A DNA stretch of 64,000 bases from Nostoc sp. TCL26-01 (GCF_013393945.1 NZ_CP040297.1:4062001-4126000), one strand, 5' to 3'; shown: positions 51,574 to 62,257, numbered from the stretch's first letter. Made by a program: numbers and translations. The notes: a model not told the origin generated them from the sequence alone.

Positions 51574-51815
51574 GAAGCGTTCTCAACAATAGGATAAATG
51601 ACATCATATCGTAAAGCCTCAACGGCAAATGCTAAAGCTGCTTGAATTGATTCGCGTGTGAGTCGCGGATGTGATTCTAAAATTTGGTCTGGGGTTTCAC
51701 CAGCAGCTAACTTTTCTAGAATTAACTCAACAGTGATGCGTGTACCAACAATCACAGGTTTTCCCATCATCACTTTTGGATCGGATACAACCATTTGTTT
51801 AAGCTGCTTTTGCAT
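51570..51815 (-). CDS. DUF433 antitoxin
   Basis: An 81-residue DUF433 protein: VVSDPKVMMGKPVIVGTRIT, VELILEKLAAGETPDQILES and HPRLTRESIQAALAFAVEAL. It has a winged-helix-like fold and is expected to neutralise the DUF5615 partner. It appears intact, unlike the remnant at 29075-29170. Confidence 0.9.
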   Translation of the reverse strand: MQKQLKQMVVSDPKVMMGKPVIVGTRITVELILEKLAAGETPDQILESHPRLTRESIQAALAFAVEALRYDVIYPIVENAS

Positions 51816-51842
51816 GATTTTGGCTGATATATTTCTTATTTT

Positions 51843-53645
51843 TCAACTAAATAAGCTATAAACTGCACTAATTTTTTCACCCGATACATCTTGAGGCTGT
51901 TTTTCATGCCCATCTCTGATATAGAGCTTGTTGTCATACCAAACAGGCTCTTTTCCTGCTTGAATTTCAATCATTAATACTGTGTGGTCATGATATGTAA
52001 TAGGTGTTAACGCTGTATTTACACTAGTTTTTAAGGATTCAGGTAATTTTGAGTCTCTAATTTTTCGACTTATGTTCAGTATATATTCATCGAGTTTTAT
52101 ACCTTGAAGTGTTGCTTCTCGCTCTAGTCCTACGATACCAAATGGAAAGAATTTAGGAGCAGAAATTTTATCAAGTTCTTCAATTAGCTTGGTATCTTTC
52201 TCTGTATCAGATATTCCTAAAAATATATAGCCTTTTTTTCCTTTACCGAGATTTGCCATAGCTGCAATATTTTGGCAAATTTTCTCAAAACAATTGTTAT
52301 CAAAAATTCGATTAGAAGGATTTAACGAGAACAGTCCTTGTTTAAAATCATAATTTGGAGCTTCTGTTTTTGATCTCCTTAAGTAGTTCTCTAAATCTAT
52401 AGCATAAGAGCCACTACTACGTATTGTAGATGTTGACAATTTAAAATAATTTTGAATTAGTCCTTTCGTAAGACCAATATTTCTTGTTCTTTTATCAGAT
52501 GTAATACTAGCGCTTACTTCTATTTTTGTCATAAGTCCCATTACAGCGCTAAAAATTGCTTGATAATCAAAAGGTTCTTTAGATTCTTGAATTATTAGGT
52601 CATAAAAAGCCATAAATAATGTATAAAACGGCTCCTTAACTGGGTTACTAACTCCTCCGTCACGACTAAGAATCTTTCTGAGAAAGTTTTTATCATTTGC
52701 TGAGTCTATTAATGAGACTGAATTAACAGAATTTTTGATTTGTGATAATATAGCTTTAATATCTTTTTTAAGGTTATCTGTCCCATAGCGTGTAACTGCT
52801 AATTCTATTTCATCTGATTTATCTGTATCTCCCTTGCCATAATAAGCATCAAAGTTCTCCTTTCTTGCGGGAAAAGGTTTTCCTAAAGCTATAGAAAGTA
52901 TTATATCTGCTAAGAGTTGTTCATCTGCACTCTCCCTTAAATCAGAGTTACTTATAATACCTTGACGACACCAAAATGTATCTTCTGCAAGAACTCCATA
53001 TCCTAAATCTATAGATTTAGAATCAATACTAATCTCAGGCATTTCTGAAAGAGGAACAATTTCTCTTGATACATCACCTCGAATTTCAGAAGCTAATAAT
53101 CTAACTAATTCTGCAAAATTACTTGTAACTCCAGCAGATCTTACTTCTTGAGCAGACAAGTGTTTTCCATTGGAATTAATTCTATTAAAAACATCTTCAA
53201 TTTCTTTATTACTATTAGCCTCGTATATAGTAACAGCTAATGAATATTCTAAAAAATCTATACATTCTTGAGCATTTAATAAATTTTCTATACTTGTTTG
53301 TACTCGTTTAAATACGTCTTGATTACTTAGTTCATTAGCTAATGGATGCTTTGTAACATCAAAAAACTTAGTATGAATTGAAAATTGGTTTTCGATAAAG
53401 CCAAAAATAGAATTTAATCGTTGCATTCCGTCAATAATTTCATACATATCTCTTCCATCTTTTTTAAATTTTCCAAACAAAATTAGTGGAATAGGATATT
53501 TTAAAAGAATACTTTCTATTAAAGACGCTTTCTCTGCTTTAGCCCATACAAGTTTACGTTGGTATCTACGATTAACAATAAGATTATTCTCTCTATAAAG
53601 TCGATATAATTCCAATATACTTATTCCTTTAGGTGTAATACTCAT
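51843..53645 (-). CDS. DUF262-AlbA_2 fusion protein, defence candidate
   Basis: A 600-residue protein. Residues about 1-190 are a DUF262 (ParB/GmrS-like NTPase) domain: IVNRRYQRKLVWAKAEKASL, PLILFGKF, YEIIDGMQRLNSIFGFIENQ (DGxQR motif with Met for Gln) and FNRINSNGKHLSAQEVRSAG. A helical middle follows (about 200-420). Residues about 430-600 look like a Schlafen AlbA_2 domain: APNYDFKQGLFSL, ICQNIAAMANLGKGKKGYIF and LGISD, ending VWYDNKLYIRDGHEKQP. The HNH (DUF1524) partner usual for GmrSD/SspE is absent. Low GC and island location suggest transfer. Confidence 0.75.
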   Translation of the reverse strand: MSITPKGISILELYRLYRENNLIVNRRYQRKLVWAKAEKASLIESILLKYPIPLILFGKFKKDGRDMYEIIDGMQRLNSIFGFIENQFSIHTKFFDVTKHPLANELSNQDVFKRVQTSIENLLNAQECIDFLEYSLAVTIYEANSNKEIEDVFNRINSNGKHLSAQEVRSAGVTSNFAELVRLLASEIRGDVSREIVPLSEMPEISIDSKSIDLGYGVLAEDTFWCRQGIISNSDLRESADEQLLADIILSIALGKPFPARKENFDAYYGKGDTDKSDEIELAVTRYGTDNLKKDIKAILSQIKNSVNSVSLIDSANDKNFLRKILSRDGGVSNPVKEPFYTLFMAFYDLIIQESKEPFDYQAIFSAVMGLMTKIEVSASITSDKRTRNIGLTKGLIQNYFKLSTSTIRSSGSYAIDLENYLRRSKTEAPNYDFKQGLFSLNPSNRIFDNNCFEKICQNIAAMANLGKGKKGYIFLGISDTEKDTKLIEELDKISAPKFFPFGIVGLEREATLQGIKLDEYILNISRKIRDSKLPESLKTSVNTALTPITYHDHTVLMIEIQAGKEPVWYDNKLYIRDGHEKQPQDVSGEKISAVYSLFS

Positions 53646-53729
53646 AGTGTATTGTTAATTATTTTTATTATTTTGCAACTCTTATAAATGATAAAGGTGG
53701 ACAAATCGCCCACCCTTATCATTTACAAC

Positions 53730-56700
53730 CTATTCTATGCCTTCGATGCGGTCTTCGACTTCTTGGTACAACTCGCGGAGGCGATCTAGATTCTCCTCGC
53801 TAGTGTCCCAATAACCGCGACCATTTACTTCTAACAAGGTGGATACCATCTTGCGGAAGGAATGGGGGTTGAGGTTCATCAAGCGTTTTTGCATTTCTGC
53901 ATCTTTGATGAAGGTTTCGTTGGCATCTTCGTAAATCCAGTTGTCTACAGCGCCGGCTGTAGCACTCCAACCCATTGTGTTTACCAACCGCTTGGAGAGT
54001 TCGCGGACACCTTCGTAACCGTGAGACAGCATACCTTCATACCACTTGGGATTTAACAATTTGGTACGGGCATCTAGGCGGACGGTTTCGGATAATGTGC
54101 GGACTTGGGCGTTGGCTGTGGTAGTGTCTGCGATGTAAGATGCTGGGGTTTTGCCATCACCGCGCAGACTGGCGACAAGTTTGGTGGGATCTGAGTCGAA
54201 GTAGTGGGAAACGTCTGTCAAACTGATCTCCGAGGAGTCGAGATTTTGGAAAGTTGCATCAGCAGTTTTTAAGGTACTTTCAAAAATCTGTCGGGATTCG
54301 TCCATGATTCCGGGGTTATCGGAATTGAAGGAGAAGGATTTGCGTTTGAGGTACATTTCTTGTAACTCGGCTTCGCTGTCCCAAGTGCTGTTTTCTACTG
54401 CTAAGTTGATGTTTGAGGAGTAGGAACCGGAAGCGTTGGAGAAAACACGGGTGGCTGCTTGTCTGAGATTAATTCCCATGTCTTCAGCTTGTTGCAGAGC
54501 GTGTTTGCGGACAAAGTTCATCTCTAATGGTTCGTCTGCTTCCGCCGCCATTTTCACACCTTGATCAAGCAGGTTCATTTGGTTGATGAACAAGTCGCGG
54601 AATACACCAGAACAGTTGATGACTACATCAATTCTGGGTCTTCCTAACTCTTCTAAGGGAATTAACTCCAACTTGTTCACCCGTCCCAAGGCATCGGGAA
54701 CGGGACGGACACCCACCATCCACATGATTTGGGCTAGGGATTCGCCGTAGGTTTTGATGTTATCGGTTCCCCAGAGGACACAGGCGATGGTTTCGGGCCA
54801 ATTACCACCGTTTTCGGCTTTATTCCGTGCCAGTAGCCGATCAACAACAATTTTAGCTGATTGGACGGCGGCGGCGGTGGGGATGGATTGGGGGTCGAGG
54901 GCGTGGATGTTTTTACCTGTGGGTAATACATCAGGGTTACGGATGGGATCGCCACCGGGGCCAGGGAGGATGTACTCGCCTTCTAGGCCTTTGAGTAATG
55001 CGCCGAGTTCGTTGTCTGCACAAACTTGTTGCAAGCAAAACTCTAAGTACTCGAACAAGGGTTTGAGGGCTGCGGTGTCAACTTTGGGATAACCTGCTTG
55101 ATGCAGTGCTTCTACCCAAGGTTCCTTTTTGCCCATGTTGAAGAAGTTGAGTTTGGAAACTAGGGAAACTCGTCCTTCAGCATTGGTTTGTTCTTCTACT
55201 AAGCCACGAACGGCGGCGCGGGTAGCTAGGGTGATGTCTTGTAGGAGTTGGACATCTTCTAGGACACCTTTGTCGCTGTTTTGGTAAATTTCGTCAATGT
55301 CCCGGCCGATGCTGTTGGCGATGATACGGGGTAGGCTTTGGACTTCTTCTTCTTGACGATCTAGGCTGGCAATGTTGACAAGAGTAGCGATCGCTTCTTC
55401 TGCACTTGGAGGTTTACCAATGACGTGTAAGCCACAAGGTAACAACCGCGATTCGATTTCCATCAGCTTGCGGTACACACTACCGACGATATTATCCCGT
55501 TCTTCCGGGGTCATATCTTTGGCATCAGTTTCCGGCAAGTTGATATCTTTATCCAGGTTGACGATGCGGCATTTATCCATGATTGTGTTGACGATGGGTA
55601 TACCGCGACCGCTATCTTTTAAGGTTTGGTAAGAAGCAATTAATTCGCTGAGTTCCTTTAAACCTTTATACAAACCTGCGTTTTCTGCGGGTGGTGTGAG
55701 GTAGGAAATTGTCTCCGCGTAACTGCGACGCTTGGCAATTGTGGCTTCGCTGGGGTTGTTAGCTGCGTAGTAGTATAGGTTGGGAATATTACCAATTAAG
55801 TTATCTGGGTAACATTCACCAGACATCCCCATTTGCTTACCTGGCATAAATTCTAATGAGCCATGAGTACCAAAATGTAGTACTGCATCAGCACCCCAAA
55901 TTCTCTCTAGATATGTATAGTAAGCGGCAAAGCCGTGGTGAGGGCTAGCAGAACGGGAGAACAACAACCGCATGGGGTCGCCTTCGTAGCCAAAAGTTGG
56001 TTGTACACCAATGAAGACGTTACCGAATTGCTTACCATAAACCAGTAAGTTTTGTCCATCGCTGTTGAGATTTCCTGGTGGTGGGCCCCAGTTTTCTTCT
56101 AGGCGTGTGGAATATGGTGTGAGTGCCTCATATTCTGGCACTGACATTTTGTAGGCGATGTTGAGTTCGGGACTAGCGTACTGTGCTTGTGCGTCGTGGA
56201 TGACTTGTTCCATCAACTCTTTGGCATTTGCTGGCAAGTCTTGCACATCGTAGCCGTTGTTTCTCAACGCCTGCATGACTTCGTAGATGGAACCAAATAC
56301 ATCTAAGTATGCAGCAGTTCCCACGTTACCTTTATCAGGGGGGAAACTGAAGACGGTGATAGCAACCTTTTTATTCAGCTTGGGTTTGCGACGTAGGTTA
56401 GCCCATTTTAAAGCCCGTTGGGCTACAGCTTCGATGCGATCTTGGAGGGCGATCGCTTTCCCTGTGGCCCCATCCCTACCTGATAAGATAATCGGCTCGA
56501 TCGCTCCATCCAATTCCGGAATAGCGATTTGTAAAGCTACTTGAATCGGATGTAACCCCAAGTCGCTATCTAACCACTCTTCTGTGGTTTGGAAAACTAA
56601 GGGTAAGGCCACCATGTAAGGACGGTTCAGGCGTTTGAGGGCATCAATTGCTTTAGGATGGTCTTGTCTGGCTGGCCCCCCGACTAGAGCAAAACCTGTT

Positions 56701-57719
56701 AGAGATATCACCGCATCTACTAACGGCGTATTGGTGGTGGGTTCGTAGAAATAAGCATCCACTGGCTTGGAGAAATCCAAACCACCGGCAAACACAGCCA
56801 ATACCCTAGCCCCTAATGCTTCCAACTCCTGCACCATCGCCACATAATGTGCATCATCACCTGTAACTAGGTGGGTGCGTTGTAATACCAAGCCAATACA
56901 AGGCGCTAGGGGATCTTTTAAGTCACTGGCAATATCTTTACGGGCTGTGTACCAGTTGAGGTATTCTCTCACATCCTCAAACATGGTTGTGGCTAAAGGA
57001 TGCCAAATTCCCATATCGGGATACACCACTGGTGCTTGATATTCCACTTGAGATGCGGAATTTTGTTTTTCTACACCTTTAAATACATATTTATCAGCTA
57101 GCATCAGCAAGAAGTTTTCCAGGTTTTCTGGAGAACCACCCAACCAATACTGAAAGCTCAACATAAAATTGCGAGCGTCTTGTGCCTTCTCCATTGGTAG
57201 ATACTTCAGCACTTGCGGTAAAGTTCGCAACAACTTCAGCATCCCATCTTGGAATCCCGCACCGGATTTTTCTTTGCGTTTTCGCATGAATTGAGCGATC
57301 GCACTCTTGGACTGTCCCAACTGTGCTAAGGAAAAGCTGCCCATTTTGTTTAGGCGCATCACCTCTGGCATTGAGGGAAAGACAACGGCAACGTCCAAGC
57401 TATCGCGGTGTGGTTCTACGGCTGCAACTACTTTCTGTGCTAAGTCTTCGATGAAAATCAACGAGGCGATAAAAATATTGGCACTGGCAATATCCCTTTG
57501 GAACTCTTCGTAGTTCTGGGGATCTCTCAGTTCCTCAATTAAATACCCACTGATTTCAATCGCCAGGTTAGGATTGTTCGAGTTTATCGTGCGAACAGCT
57601 TGCGACAATGCGCTCTGGTACTGGGACTCAAGCACGACATAGACCACCTTAATTAAATTACGTCCGCGCAGGTTATCAGGCGCAATGTGTCTAATGGTGG
57701 ACTTGACGTGGGTGAACAT
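53730..57719 (-). CDS. chlH: magnesium chelatase subunit H
   Basis: A 1329-residue ChlH, the porphyrin-binding subunit of Mg-chelatase, the first committed step of chlorophyll synthesis, acting with ChlI and ChlD. Typical blocks: [100 protein letters not shown]-type sequence and the late [20 protein letters not shown]. Full length. AGGAAGC precedes the ATG. ChlI and ChlD are not in the window. Confidence 0.98.
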   Translation of the reverse strand: MFTHVKSTIRHIAPDNLRGRNLIKVVYVVLESQYQSALSQAVRTINSNNPNLAIEISGYLIEELRDPQNYEEFQRDIASANIFIASLIFIEDLAQKVVAAVEPHRDSLDVAVVFPSMPEVMRLNKMGSFSLAQLGQSKSAIAQFMRKRKEKSGAGFQDGMLKLLRTLPQVLKYLPMEKAQDARNFMLSFQYWLGGSPENLENFLLMLADKYVFKGVEKQNSASQVEYQAPVVYPDMGIWHPLATTMFEDVREYLNWYTARKDIASDLKDPLAPCIGLVLQRTHLVTGDDAHYVAMVQELEALGARVLAVFAGGLDFSKPVDAYFYEPTTNTPLVDAVISLTGFALVGGPARQDHPKAIDALKRLNRPYMVALPLVFQTTEEWLDSDLGLHPIQVALQIAIPELDGAIEPIILSGRDGATGKAIALQDRIEAVAQRALKWANLRRKPKLNKKVAITVFSFPPDKGNVGTAAYLDVFGSIYEVMQALRNNGYDVQDLPANAKELMEQVIHDAQAQYASPELNIAYKMSVPEYEALTPYSTRLEENWGPPPGNLNSDGQNLLVYGKQFGNVFIGVQPTFGYEGDPMRLLFSRSASPHHGFAAYYTYLERIWGADAVLHFGTHGSLEFMPGKQMGMSGECYPDNLIGNIPNLYYYAANNPSEATIAKRRSYAETISYLTPPAENAGLYKGLKELSELIASYQTLKDSGRGIPIVNTIMDKCRIVNLDKDINLPETDAKDMTPEERDNIVGSVYRKLMEIESRLLPCGLHVIGKPPSAEEAIATLVNIASLDRQEEEVQSLPRIIANSIGRDIDEIYQNSDKGVLEDVQLLQDITLATRAAVRGLVEEQTNAEGRVSLVSKLNFFNMGKKEPWVEALHQAGYPKVDTAALKPLFEYLEFCLQQVCADNELGALLKGLEGEYILPGPGGDPIRNPDVLPTGKNIHALDPQSIPTAAAVQSAKIVVDRLLARNKAENGGNWPETIACVLWGTDNIKTYGESLAQIMWMVGVRPVPDALGRVNKLELIPLEELGRPRIDVVINCSGVFRDLFINQMNLLDQGVKMAAEADEPLEMNFVRKHALQQAEDMGINLRQAATRVFSNASGSYSSNINLAVENSTWDSEAELQEMYLKRKSFSFNSDNPGIMDESRQIFESTLKTADATFQNLDSSEISLTDVSHYFDSDPTKLVASLRGDGKTPASYIADTTTANAQVRTLSETVRLDARTKLLNPKWYEGMLSHGYEGVRELSKRLVNTMGWSATAGAVDNWIYEDANETFIKDAEMQKRLMNLNPHSFRKMVSTLLEVNGRGYWDTSEENLDRLRELYQEVEDRIEGIE

Positions 57720-58467
57720 GCTTCCTCGGCTCCTTTGATGCGTGTTCTCTACTAAGAATTCTCTAGCGATCGCTGCCGCTAAAGGTTTGTGATTTTGTTC
57801 GGCAATATCAGTTTTTTATCAGAAAAACCTTACCCAATGGGCATTTTGTCTTCTATCTGACACAAATCGATATAAAAATCGCAAACTTTGTTAACAGACA
57901 TTAATAAATAATACGAGTAAATGCTCGCACTATGTAACGAAAAATTAATACTTTCCTTGTAGTGGCTGAAAATACAGTTAAAAAATCTAGACTTACGCAC
58001 TCAACCAAGAAACCCTTCTGAGGGTGGTCAATAGTCAATAGTCAAGGGGAGCCAGCCGCTTGCGGGGGTTTCCACGGCAGTTCGCTCAAGTCGGGAAACC
58101 CGCCCACGCGACTGCCTTCCCGTTGTGCGGACTGGCGTTCAAAATCAAGTTTTTTTGGACTGTTGAATCTTACGGGTGATACCAATTCACTAAAAATCTG
58201 ATACAGATCCAAACACGGAAACCGTTGTAAAATCAGAGTCTCTTAATTTTGAATTTTGCGAAAAGTTCTGTAGGCAAGTTTCCCGCCGTAGGAAACTTTT
58301 CAAGACGAATTTTGAATTTTGAATTGCTATGACGCTCCTTCTCCCAAGGAGAGACGCTACGCGAACGTCGCTAACGCTGGGTGATAGCAAATATGCTCAT
58401 GGGATTTTTCTTTCCCTGCCTCCCCTACTCAACAAAGCGATTGTATATTTTTTTAGTTGGAAGTCTC
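57720..58467. repeat. chlH upstream region and dispersed repeats
   Basis: The first 250 bases are the AT-rich chlH promoter/leader. STRR GGTCAATAGTCAATAGTCAA is at about 58025. A GC-rich fold-back unit (GCCAGCCGCTTGCGGGGGTT...GCCTTCCCG) spans about 58050-58125. A unit at 58245-58325 (GGCAAGTTTCCCGCC, then AACTTTTCAAGACGAATTTT) is related to 34495-34562. A shorter relative of the 145-bp repeat lies at about 58345-58380. Confidence 0.6.
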
Positions 58468-59073
58468 TTATTGACCTTCTTGCACCATCCAAACTAACAT
58501 TCCTAATAGTGTTTCCACTGGAGGCACTGTATAATCATGCAAATCAATCCTCAGTATTTGCCCTTGTAGCTGCAAAAATCGCCAAGCCGTGCCACTGCTA
58601 ACGCTGCCATAAATTGTTTTAATAGGTATATTATTTATTTCATTGAATTTTTGTGCGGCAATCATTTCTGCTGCACATTGACCTAAACCAGGTTTTAAAT
58701 CACCTTTTTTCGCTGCAATAATCACAATAACAGGAGCTTCAATAAATATTTGTTCGGATGAGTTGCTAATTAAAAAATCACAAGTTCCACTCAAACCTAA
58801 ATCTGGTGCAACTGTAAAATCTTCACCAGAAAACAAGCTGACTTTGCGTTCGAGAATTTTTCTAACTTCTAAAAGAATAGGACTAATAATTAACTCTGAA
58901 CGAGCTTTTTCTGAACCTGTTGCAGTTGCTATTGGTAATCCTTCACTTAATGCTTCTTGAAGGTAAATACTAGGTTCTATGGATTTTGTTTCGGGCAGAA
59001 ATCGACCATTTTCAACTATAGTTAAGTTAAAGTCGCGTTTGACTTTAGCAAGAGAGAAGTCACTATAAGACAT
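58468..59073 (-). CDS. PD-(D/E)XK-like conserved hypothetical protein
   Basis: A 201-residue protein. The centre reads APDLGLSGTCDFLISNSSEQ, then IFIEAPVIVIIAAKKGDLKP and LGQCAAEMIAAQKF. The spaced Asp, Glu and Lys (D...E-A-P...AAKKGD) resemble a PD-(D/E)XK nuclease core, but I cannot prove activity. A family of this type is frequent in cyanobacteria; I know no function for it. It is on the same strand as the Rpn-like gene upstream. Confidence 0.6.
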   Translation of the reverse strand: MSYSDFSLAKVKRDFNLTIVENGRFLPETKSIEPSIYLQEALSEGLPIATATGSEKARSELIISPILLEVRKILERKVSLFSGEDFTVAPDLGLSGTCDFLISNSSEQIFIEAPVIVIIAAKKGDLKPGLGQCAAEMIAAQKFNEINNIPIKTIYGSVSSGTAWRFLQLQGQILRIDLHDYTVPPVETLLGMLVWMVQEGQ

Positions 59074-59112
59074 TGCAAAATATCTTGATTAATCATGGAT
59101 TTGCCGATAATA

Positions 59113-59307
59113 TTACTGCGTTTGAGTGTCTTCTGTTTGAGCCTGTAATTTTTGCACCTGTTCCATAGTTAAACCTGTGACATCAACAATTATTTCCAGA
59201 CTAATACCCTTATTAATCATTTTGATGGCAATCTCTTGAGTGTTTTGTTGAATCCCCTGCTCAAGCCCTTCTTGTAAAATGTCTTGATAAATTACAGATT
59301 CGCGCAT
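59113..59307 (-). pseudogene. duplicated 3' end of the Rpn-family gene
   Basis: A 64-codon frame almost identical to the last 61 codons of the gene just upstream (shared MRESVIYQDILQEG, then MINKGISLEIIVDVTGLTM). It differs by four extra codons (LEQG) and a few substitutions. It results from a tandem duplication with a period of about 200 bases and has no nuclease domain. It could be translated, but function is doubtful. Confidence 0.75.
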
Positions 59308-59311
59308 AATA

Positions 59312-60082
59312 TCACTGAGCTTGAGTGTCTTCTGCTTGAGCTTGTAATTTTTGCACCTGTGCCATAGTTAAACCTGTGACATCAACAATTATTTCCAGAC
59401 TAATACCCTTATTAATCATTTTGATGGCAATCTCTTGAGTGTTTTGTTGAATCCCTTCTTGCAAAATGTCTTGATAAATTACAGATTCGCGCATAATATC
59501 ACTCCGCAAAATTCTTTTAATCAGGTCTTTATTTAATACTAGCCCAGATAACACTGCGGTTGAAGCCGCAACATTACTGCGGATGCGGGTGTCCTTGATT
59601 GCTTCAATAATTTGAGCGACTTCTTCTAAGGTTCGCGTTTTATCATCGGTTTGACTTAAAGTTGCAAACGGTAGCAAACCTGGAGAATTGAGAAATATTT
59701 CCGTTGGTTGTTCCCAAAGTCGAATTACATCGAACCTGTGCCAGCTATTTTCTAAGACAAATTCCGTTTGATAAACTAGCTCAGAATCGCTTGGTTGTAA
59801 ATAAATTACTACCTGACGCATTTTTTTATCAGGAAATTTTCTATATCCCCGTAAACGATAATCACACATCCGAAAGGGAATATCGGCTTTTGGGCGAGTT
59901 TGAAATTCTAGATGGAGGATGATTTCATCGGACTGCAACAAAATTAGTGCGTCGGCACGTATTGGTTCGAGTGATAATTCAGATGGACTAAGTTCAGTGA
60001 GTGTAATTGGTTGATTGAGTAACCAAGTTGCAAAGTCAGTGGAAAATGATTCGGCCAGAAATTTACAGACGTTATCAAACAT
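59312..60082 (-). CDS. Rpn family nuclease/putative transposase
   Basis: A 256-residue Rpn-type protein. The nuclease core shows EPIRADALILLQSDEIILHL followed by EFQTRP (D...ExQ motif) and DIPFRMCDYRLRGYRKFPDK. The helical C-terminal tail (EGIQQNTQEIAIKMINKGIS) is characteristic. Rpn proteins are described as recombination-promoting nucleases. The start is a few dozen bases from the divergent LpxB-like gene. Confidence 0.85.
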   Translation of the reverse strand: MFDNVCKFLAESFSTDFATWLLNQPITLTELSPSELSLEPIRADALILLQSDEIILHLEFQTRPKADIPFRMCDYRLRGYRKFPDKKMRQVVIYLQPSDSELVYQTEFVLENSWHRFDVIRLWEQPTEIFLNSPGLLPFATLSQTDDKTRTLEEVAQIIEAIKDTRIRSNVAASTAVLSGLVLNKDLIKRILRSDIMRESVIYQDILQEGIQQNTQEIAIKMINKGISLEIIVDVTGLTMAQVQKLQAQAEDTQAQ

Positions 60083-60149
60083 AGTCTGTCATTATATCAG
60101 TAACGTCGTGTCTATTTGATGACTTAATTTCACTCTTAATTATTAACTT

Positions 60150-61421
60150 ATGAGTCCAGTAGATGTTCTCATTCTTTCTAATGGCCCTGGTGAGGTAACA
60201 ACCTGGGTGCGTCCTGTGGTGAAAGCATTGCGGGAAAAGTTAGGTGATGATCGTGAACAGGTGAGAATTTCCGTAGTTTTATCACCTTGTCCTCATGCTA
60301 GTGGCAAAGAAGCAGCGATCGCACTCTCGTACCCAGAAGTTGATAGAGTACAAGCAGCAGAGCATTTTTGGCAATTTTTGCTGTGGGGAAAAACTTTCGA
60401 TAATTGGGATTGGCGCAGTCAAGGTGTAGTTGTTTTCTTAGGTGGTGATCAATTTTTCCCTGTAGTTATTGGCAAAAAACTCGGATACCGGACAGTAGTT
60501 TACGCCGAATGGGAGGCTCGTTGGCACAACTTAATTGATCGCTTTGGCATAATGAAAGCAGAAGCAGCAGCCAAAGTATCACCCAAATACGCCCACAAAT
60601 TTACCGTCGTCGGCGACCTAATGCAAGCAGCCCAGTCCCCAATACCCAATACCCAGTCCCAAGTCCCCACTCCCCACTCCCCAATCATCGGTATTTTACC
60701 CGGATCAAAAGCAGCAAAATTAACCCAAGGTGTACCATTATTTTTAGCGATCGCAGAATATATTCACACTCAAAAACCCCAGACAAAATTTATCATTCCT
60801 GTAGCCCCAACTTTGGATTTACAGACTTTAGTTAGTTTTGGGGATGCTCAAAAAAACCCTTTTGTGGACACATTTAAATTTTCTGGTGCTTCTTTAACTG
60901 TTTGTGAACAAAACAATCAACAACCAATCATTAAAACTGGTACTGGGGTAAATATAGAGCTACGGCAAGAAAATCCTGCTTATGAAATATTGGCTCAATG
61001 TAGTATCTGCATAACCACCGTTGGCGCTAATACAGCTGAGTTGGGTGCTTTGGGTGTGCCAATGCTGGTTTTACTCCCTACTCAACAACTTGATGCGATG
61101 CGTTCTTGGGATGGTTTACCGGGATTGTTAGCAAATTTGCCGGGAGTTGGTTCTACATTTGCCAAGATAATTAACTGGTTTTTCCTCAGACGTAAAGGTT
61201 TATTAGCTTGGCCAAATATCTGGGCGAGAGAAGAAATAGTACCAGAACTTGTCGGTAAATTACAAGCTCAAGAAGTGGGAGAAATGGTTTTGGATTTTTT
61301 AAATCATCCAGAAAAATTGGCCAATATCAAAGCAAAGTTACGCAGTGTTAGAGGTGAAAGTGGTGCAGAAGAAAAGATCGCTAGTTTAGTTAAAGAAGAG
61401 ACAGAAAGTTTCGGGATTTAA
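60150..61421 (+). CDS. lipid-A-disaccharide synthase-related glycosyltransferase
   Basis: A 423-residue protein of the LpxB-related cyanobacterial family. It starts MSPVDVLILSNGPGEVTTWV and has VVFLGGDQFFPVVIGKKLGY near residue 93, IGILPGSKAAKLTQGVPLFL near 180, a late ICITTVGANTAELGALGVPM near 290 (sugar-nucleotide-binding region) and LPGVGSTFAKIINWFFLRRK. Membrane-surface enzyme. Residues about 168-180 ([16 protein letters not shown]) are encoded by a heptamer STRR at 60636-60683, an in-frame insertion. Its real substrate is not known to me. Confidence 0.85.
   Translation: MSPVDVLILSNGPGEVTTWVRPVVKALREKLGDDREQVRISVVLSPCPHASGKEAAIALSYPEVDRVQAAEHFWQFLLWGKTFDNWDWRSQGVVVFLGGDQFFPVVIGKKLGYRTVVYAEWEARWHNLIDRFGIMKAEAAAKVSPKYAHKFTVVGDLMQAAQSPIPNTQSQVPTPHSPIIGILPGSKAAKLTQGVPLFLAIAEYIHTQKPQTKFIIPVAPTLDLQTLVSFGDAQKNPFVDTFKFSGASLTVCEQNNQQPIIKTGTGVNIELRQENPAYEILAQCSICITTVGANTAELGALGVPMLVLLPTQQLDAMRSWDGLPGLLANLPGVGSTFAKIINWFFLRRKGLLAWPNIWAREEIVPELVGKLQAQEVGEMVLDFLNHPEKLANIKAKLRSVRGESGAEEKIASLVKEETESFGI
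60636..60683. repeat. heptamer STRR inside the LpxB-like gene
   Basis: Tandem CCCAATA/CCCAGTC/CCCCACT units, in frame with the gene. They are similar to the units before cdsA. Confidence 0.8.
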
Positions 61422-61626
61422 CAAAACAAACTTTTAACCTTCCAGCGAGTAAATAAATATTACGCTAGTTGGATTTTTGTAAACTTTGTGAGTGATTTTA
61501 TTTGGTTACTTATGCTGATTGAAAATCACTCAGTCAGTTCGTCGTCAGCAACTGTTATCTTAATTTTTGAAATACTTTAAGTGCTGACTACAAACATTGA
61601 CAAGTTACTAGTCGGCGATGTCTTGA

Positions 61627-61806
61627 TTAGGAAACTACATCAGCGTAACTAGTAATAGCAGGTGTAGACTCTGGCGATCGCATAACAGGTATCTTGGGTG
61701 TTTTACTCTGAGGTTTTGCCATCAAAACTGTTGATAACAGTTTTGGTAGAACTAGACAAGCAACAGTGTTGACTACAGTTAAGAGGATACCATCCATCAA
61801 GCTCAT
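61627..61806 (-). CDS. small hydrophobic protein, paralogue A
   Basis: A 59-residue ORF: MSLMDGILLTVVNTVACLVL followed by PKLLSTVLMAK and a polar tail. AGAGGCGG lies upstream of the ATG. The hydrophobic first 30 residues predict one membrane helix. A diverged copy of the same sequence lies at 62258-62506, which supports that it is real. The family is not recognised. Confidence 0.6.
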   Translation of the reverse strand: MSLMDGILLTVVNTVACLVLPKLLSTVLMAKPQSKTPKIPVMRSPESTPAITSYADVVS

Positions 61807-62008
61807 AGATAACCGCCTCTTTCTAAAAGAACTCTGTTATCTAGTGTGAAACATAATTTGTTTTATTAGTCACATTTGATAATTTGAATTTCTTTTGAAT
61901 GATATAAGTTTAATATATATATATTTTTATTAAGATAAAATATTCAATTATCTACATTCTGAAGATATAAAGATTGTATCTCAAATTGAGGATAATTTTC
62001 TCATTGAG

Positions 62009-62037
62009 ATTCCCGACTTTTAGGAGAAGTCGGGAAT
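62009..62037. terminator. hairpin ATTCCCGACTT/AAGTCGGGAAT
   Basis: A perfect 11-bp stem with a 7-base loop, then AGAGTTTTT. It could terminate transcription on the plus strand. The motif is also a common dispersed hairpin in cyanobacteria. Confidence 0.5.
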
Positions 62038-62093
62038 AGAGTTTTTCACTGATGAAATTCCCCACCAAAGTAGAACAAAAAACTAGACATGGT

Positions 62094-62222
62094 AACCCGA
62101 ATTTCTCACGAAGTTGATAAAACCGAAGTCCAGAGGCTGTAGGGGCGGGTTCATGAGATATTCGTGAATGATTGAAGCATATTTGTGAACCTGCTCCTAC
62201 CGTTTTATGAGAAATGCAGGGT
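62094..62222. repeat. fold-back repeat with nested inverted arms
   Basis: The outer arms ACCCGAATTTCTCA and TGAGAAATGCAGGGT and the inner arms GTAGGGGCGGGTTCA (about 62140-62154) and TGAACCTGCTCCTAC (about 62186-62200) are inverted complements with few mismatches. It looks like a small MITE. The rest of 61807-62257 shows nothing else. Confidence 0.65.
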
Positions 62223-62257
62223 AAGAGTTATGCAGAGATTAGTATGGAAACTGCCCA

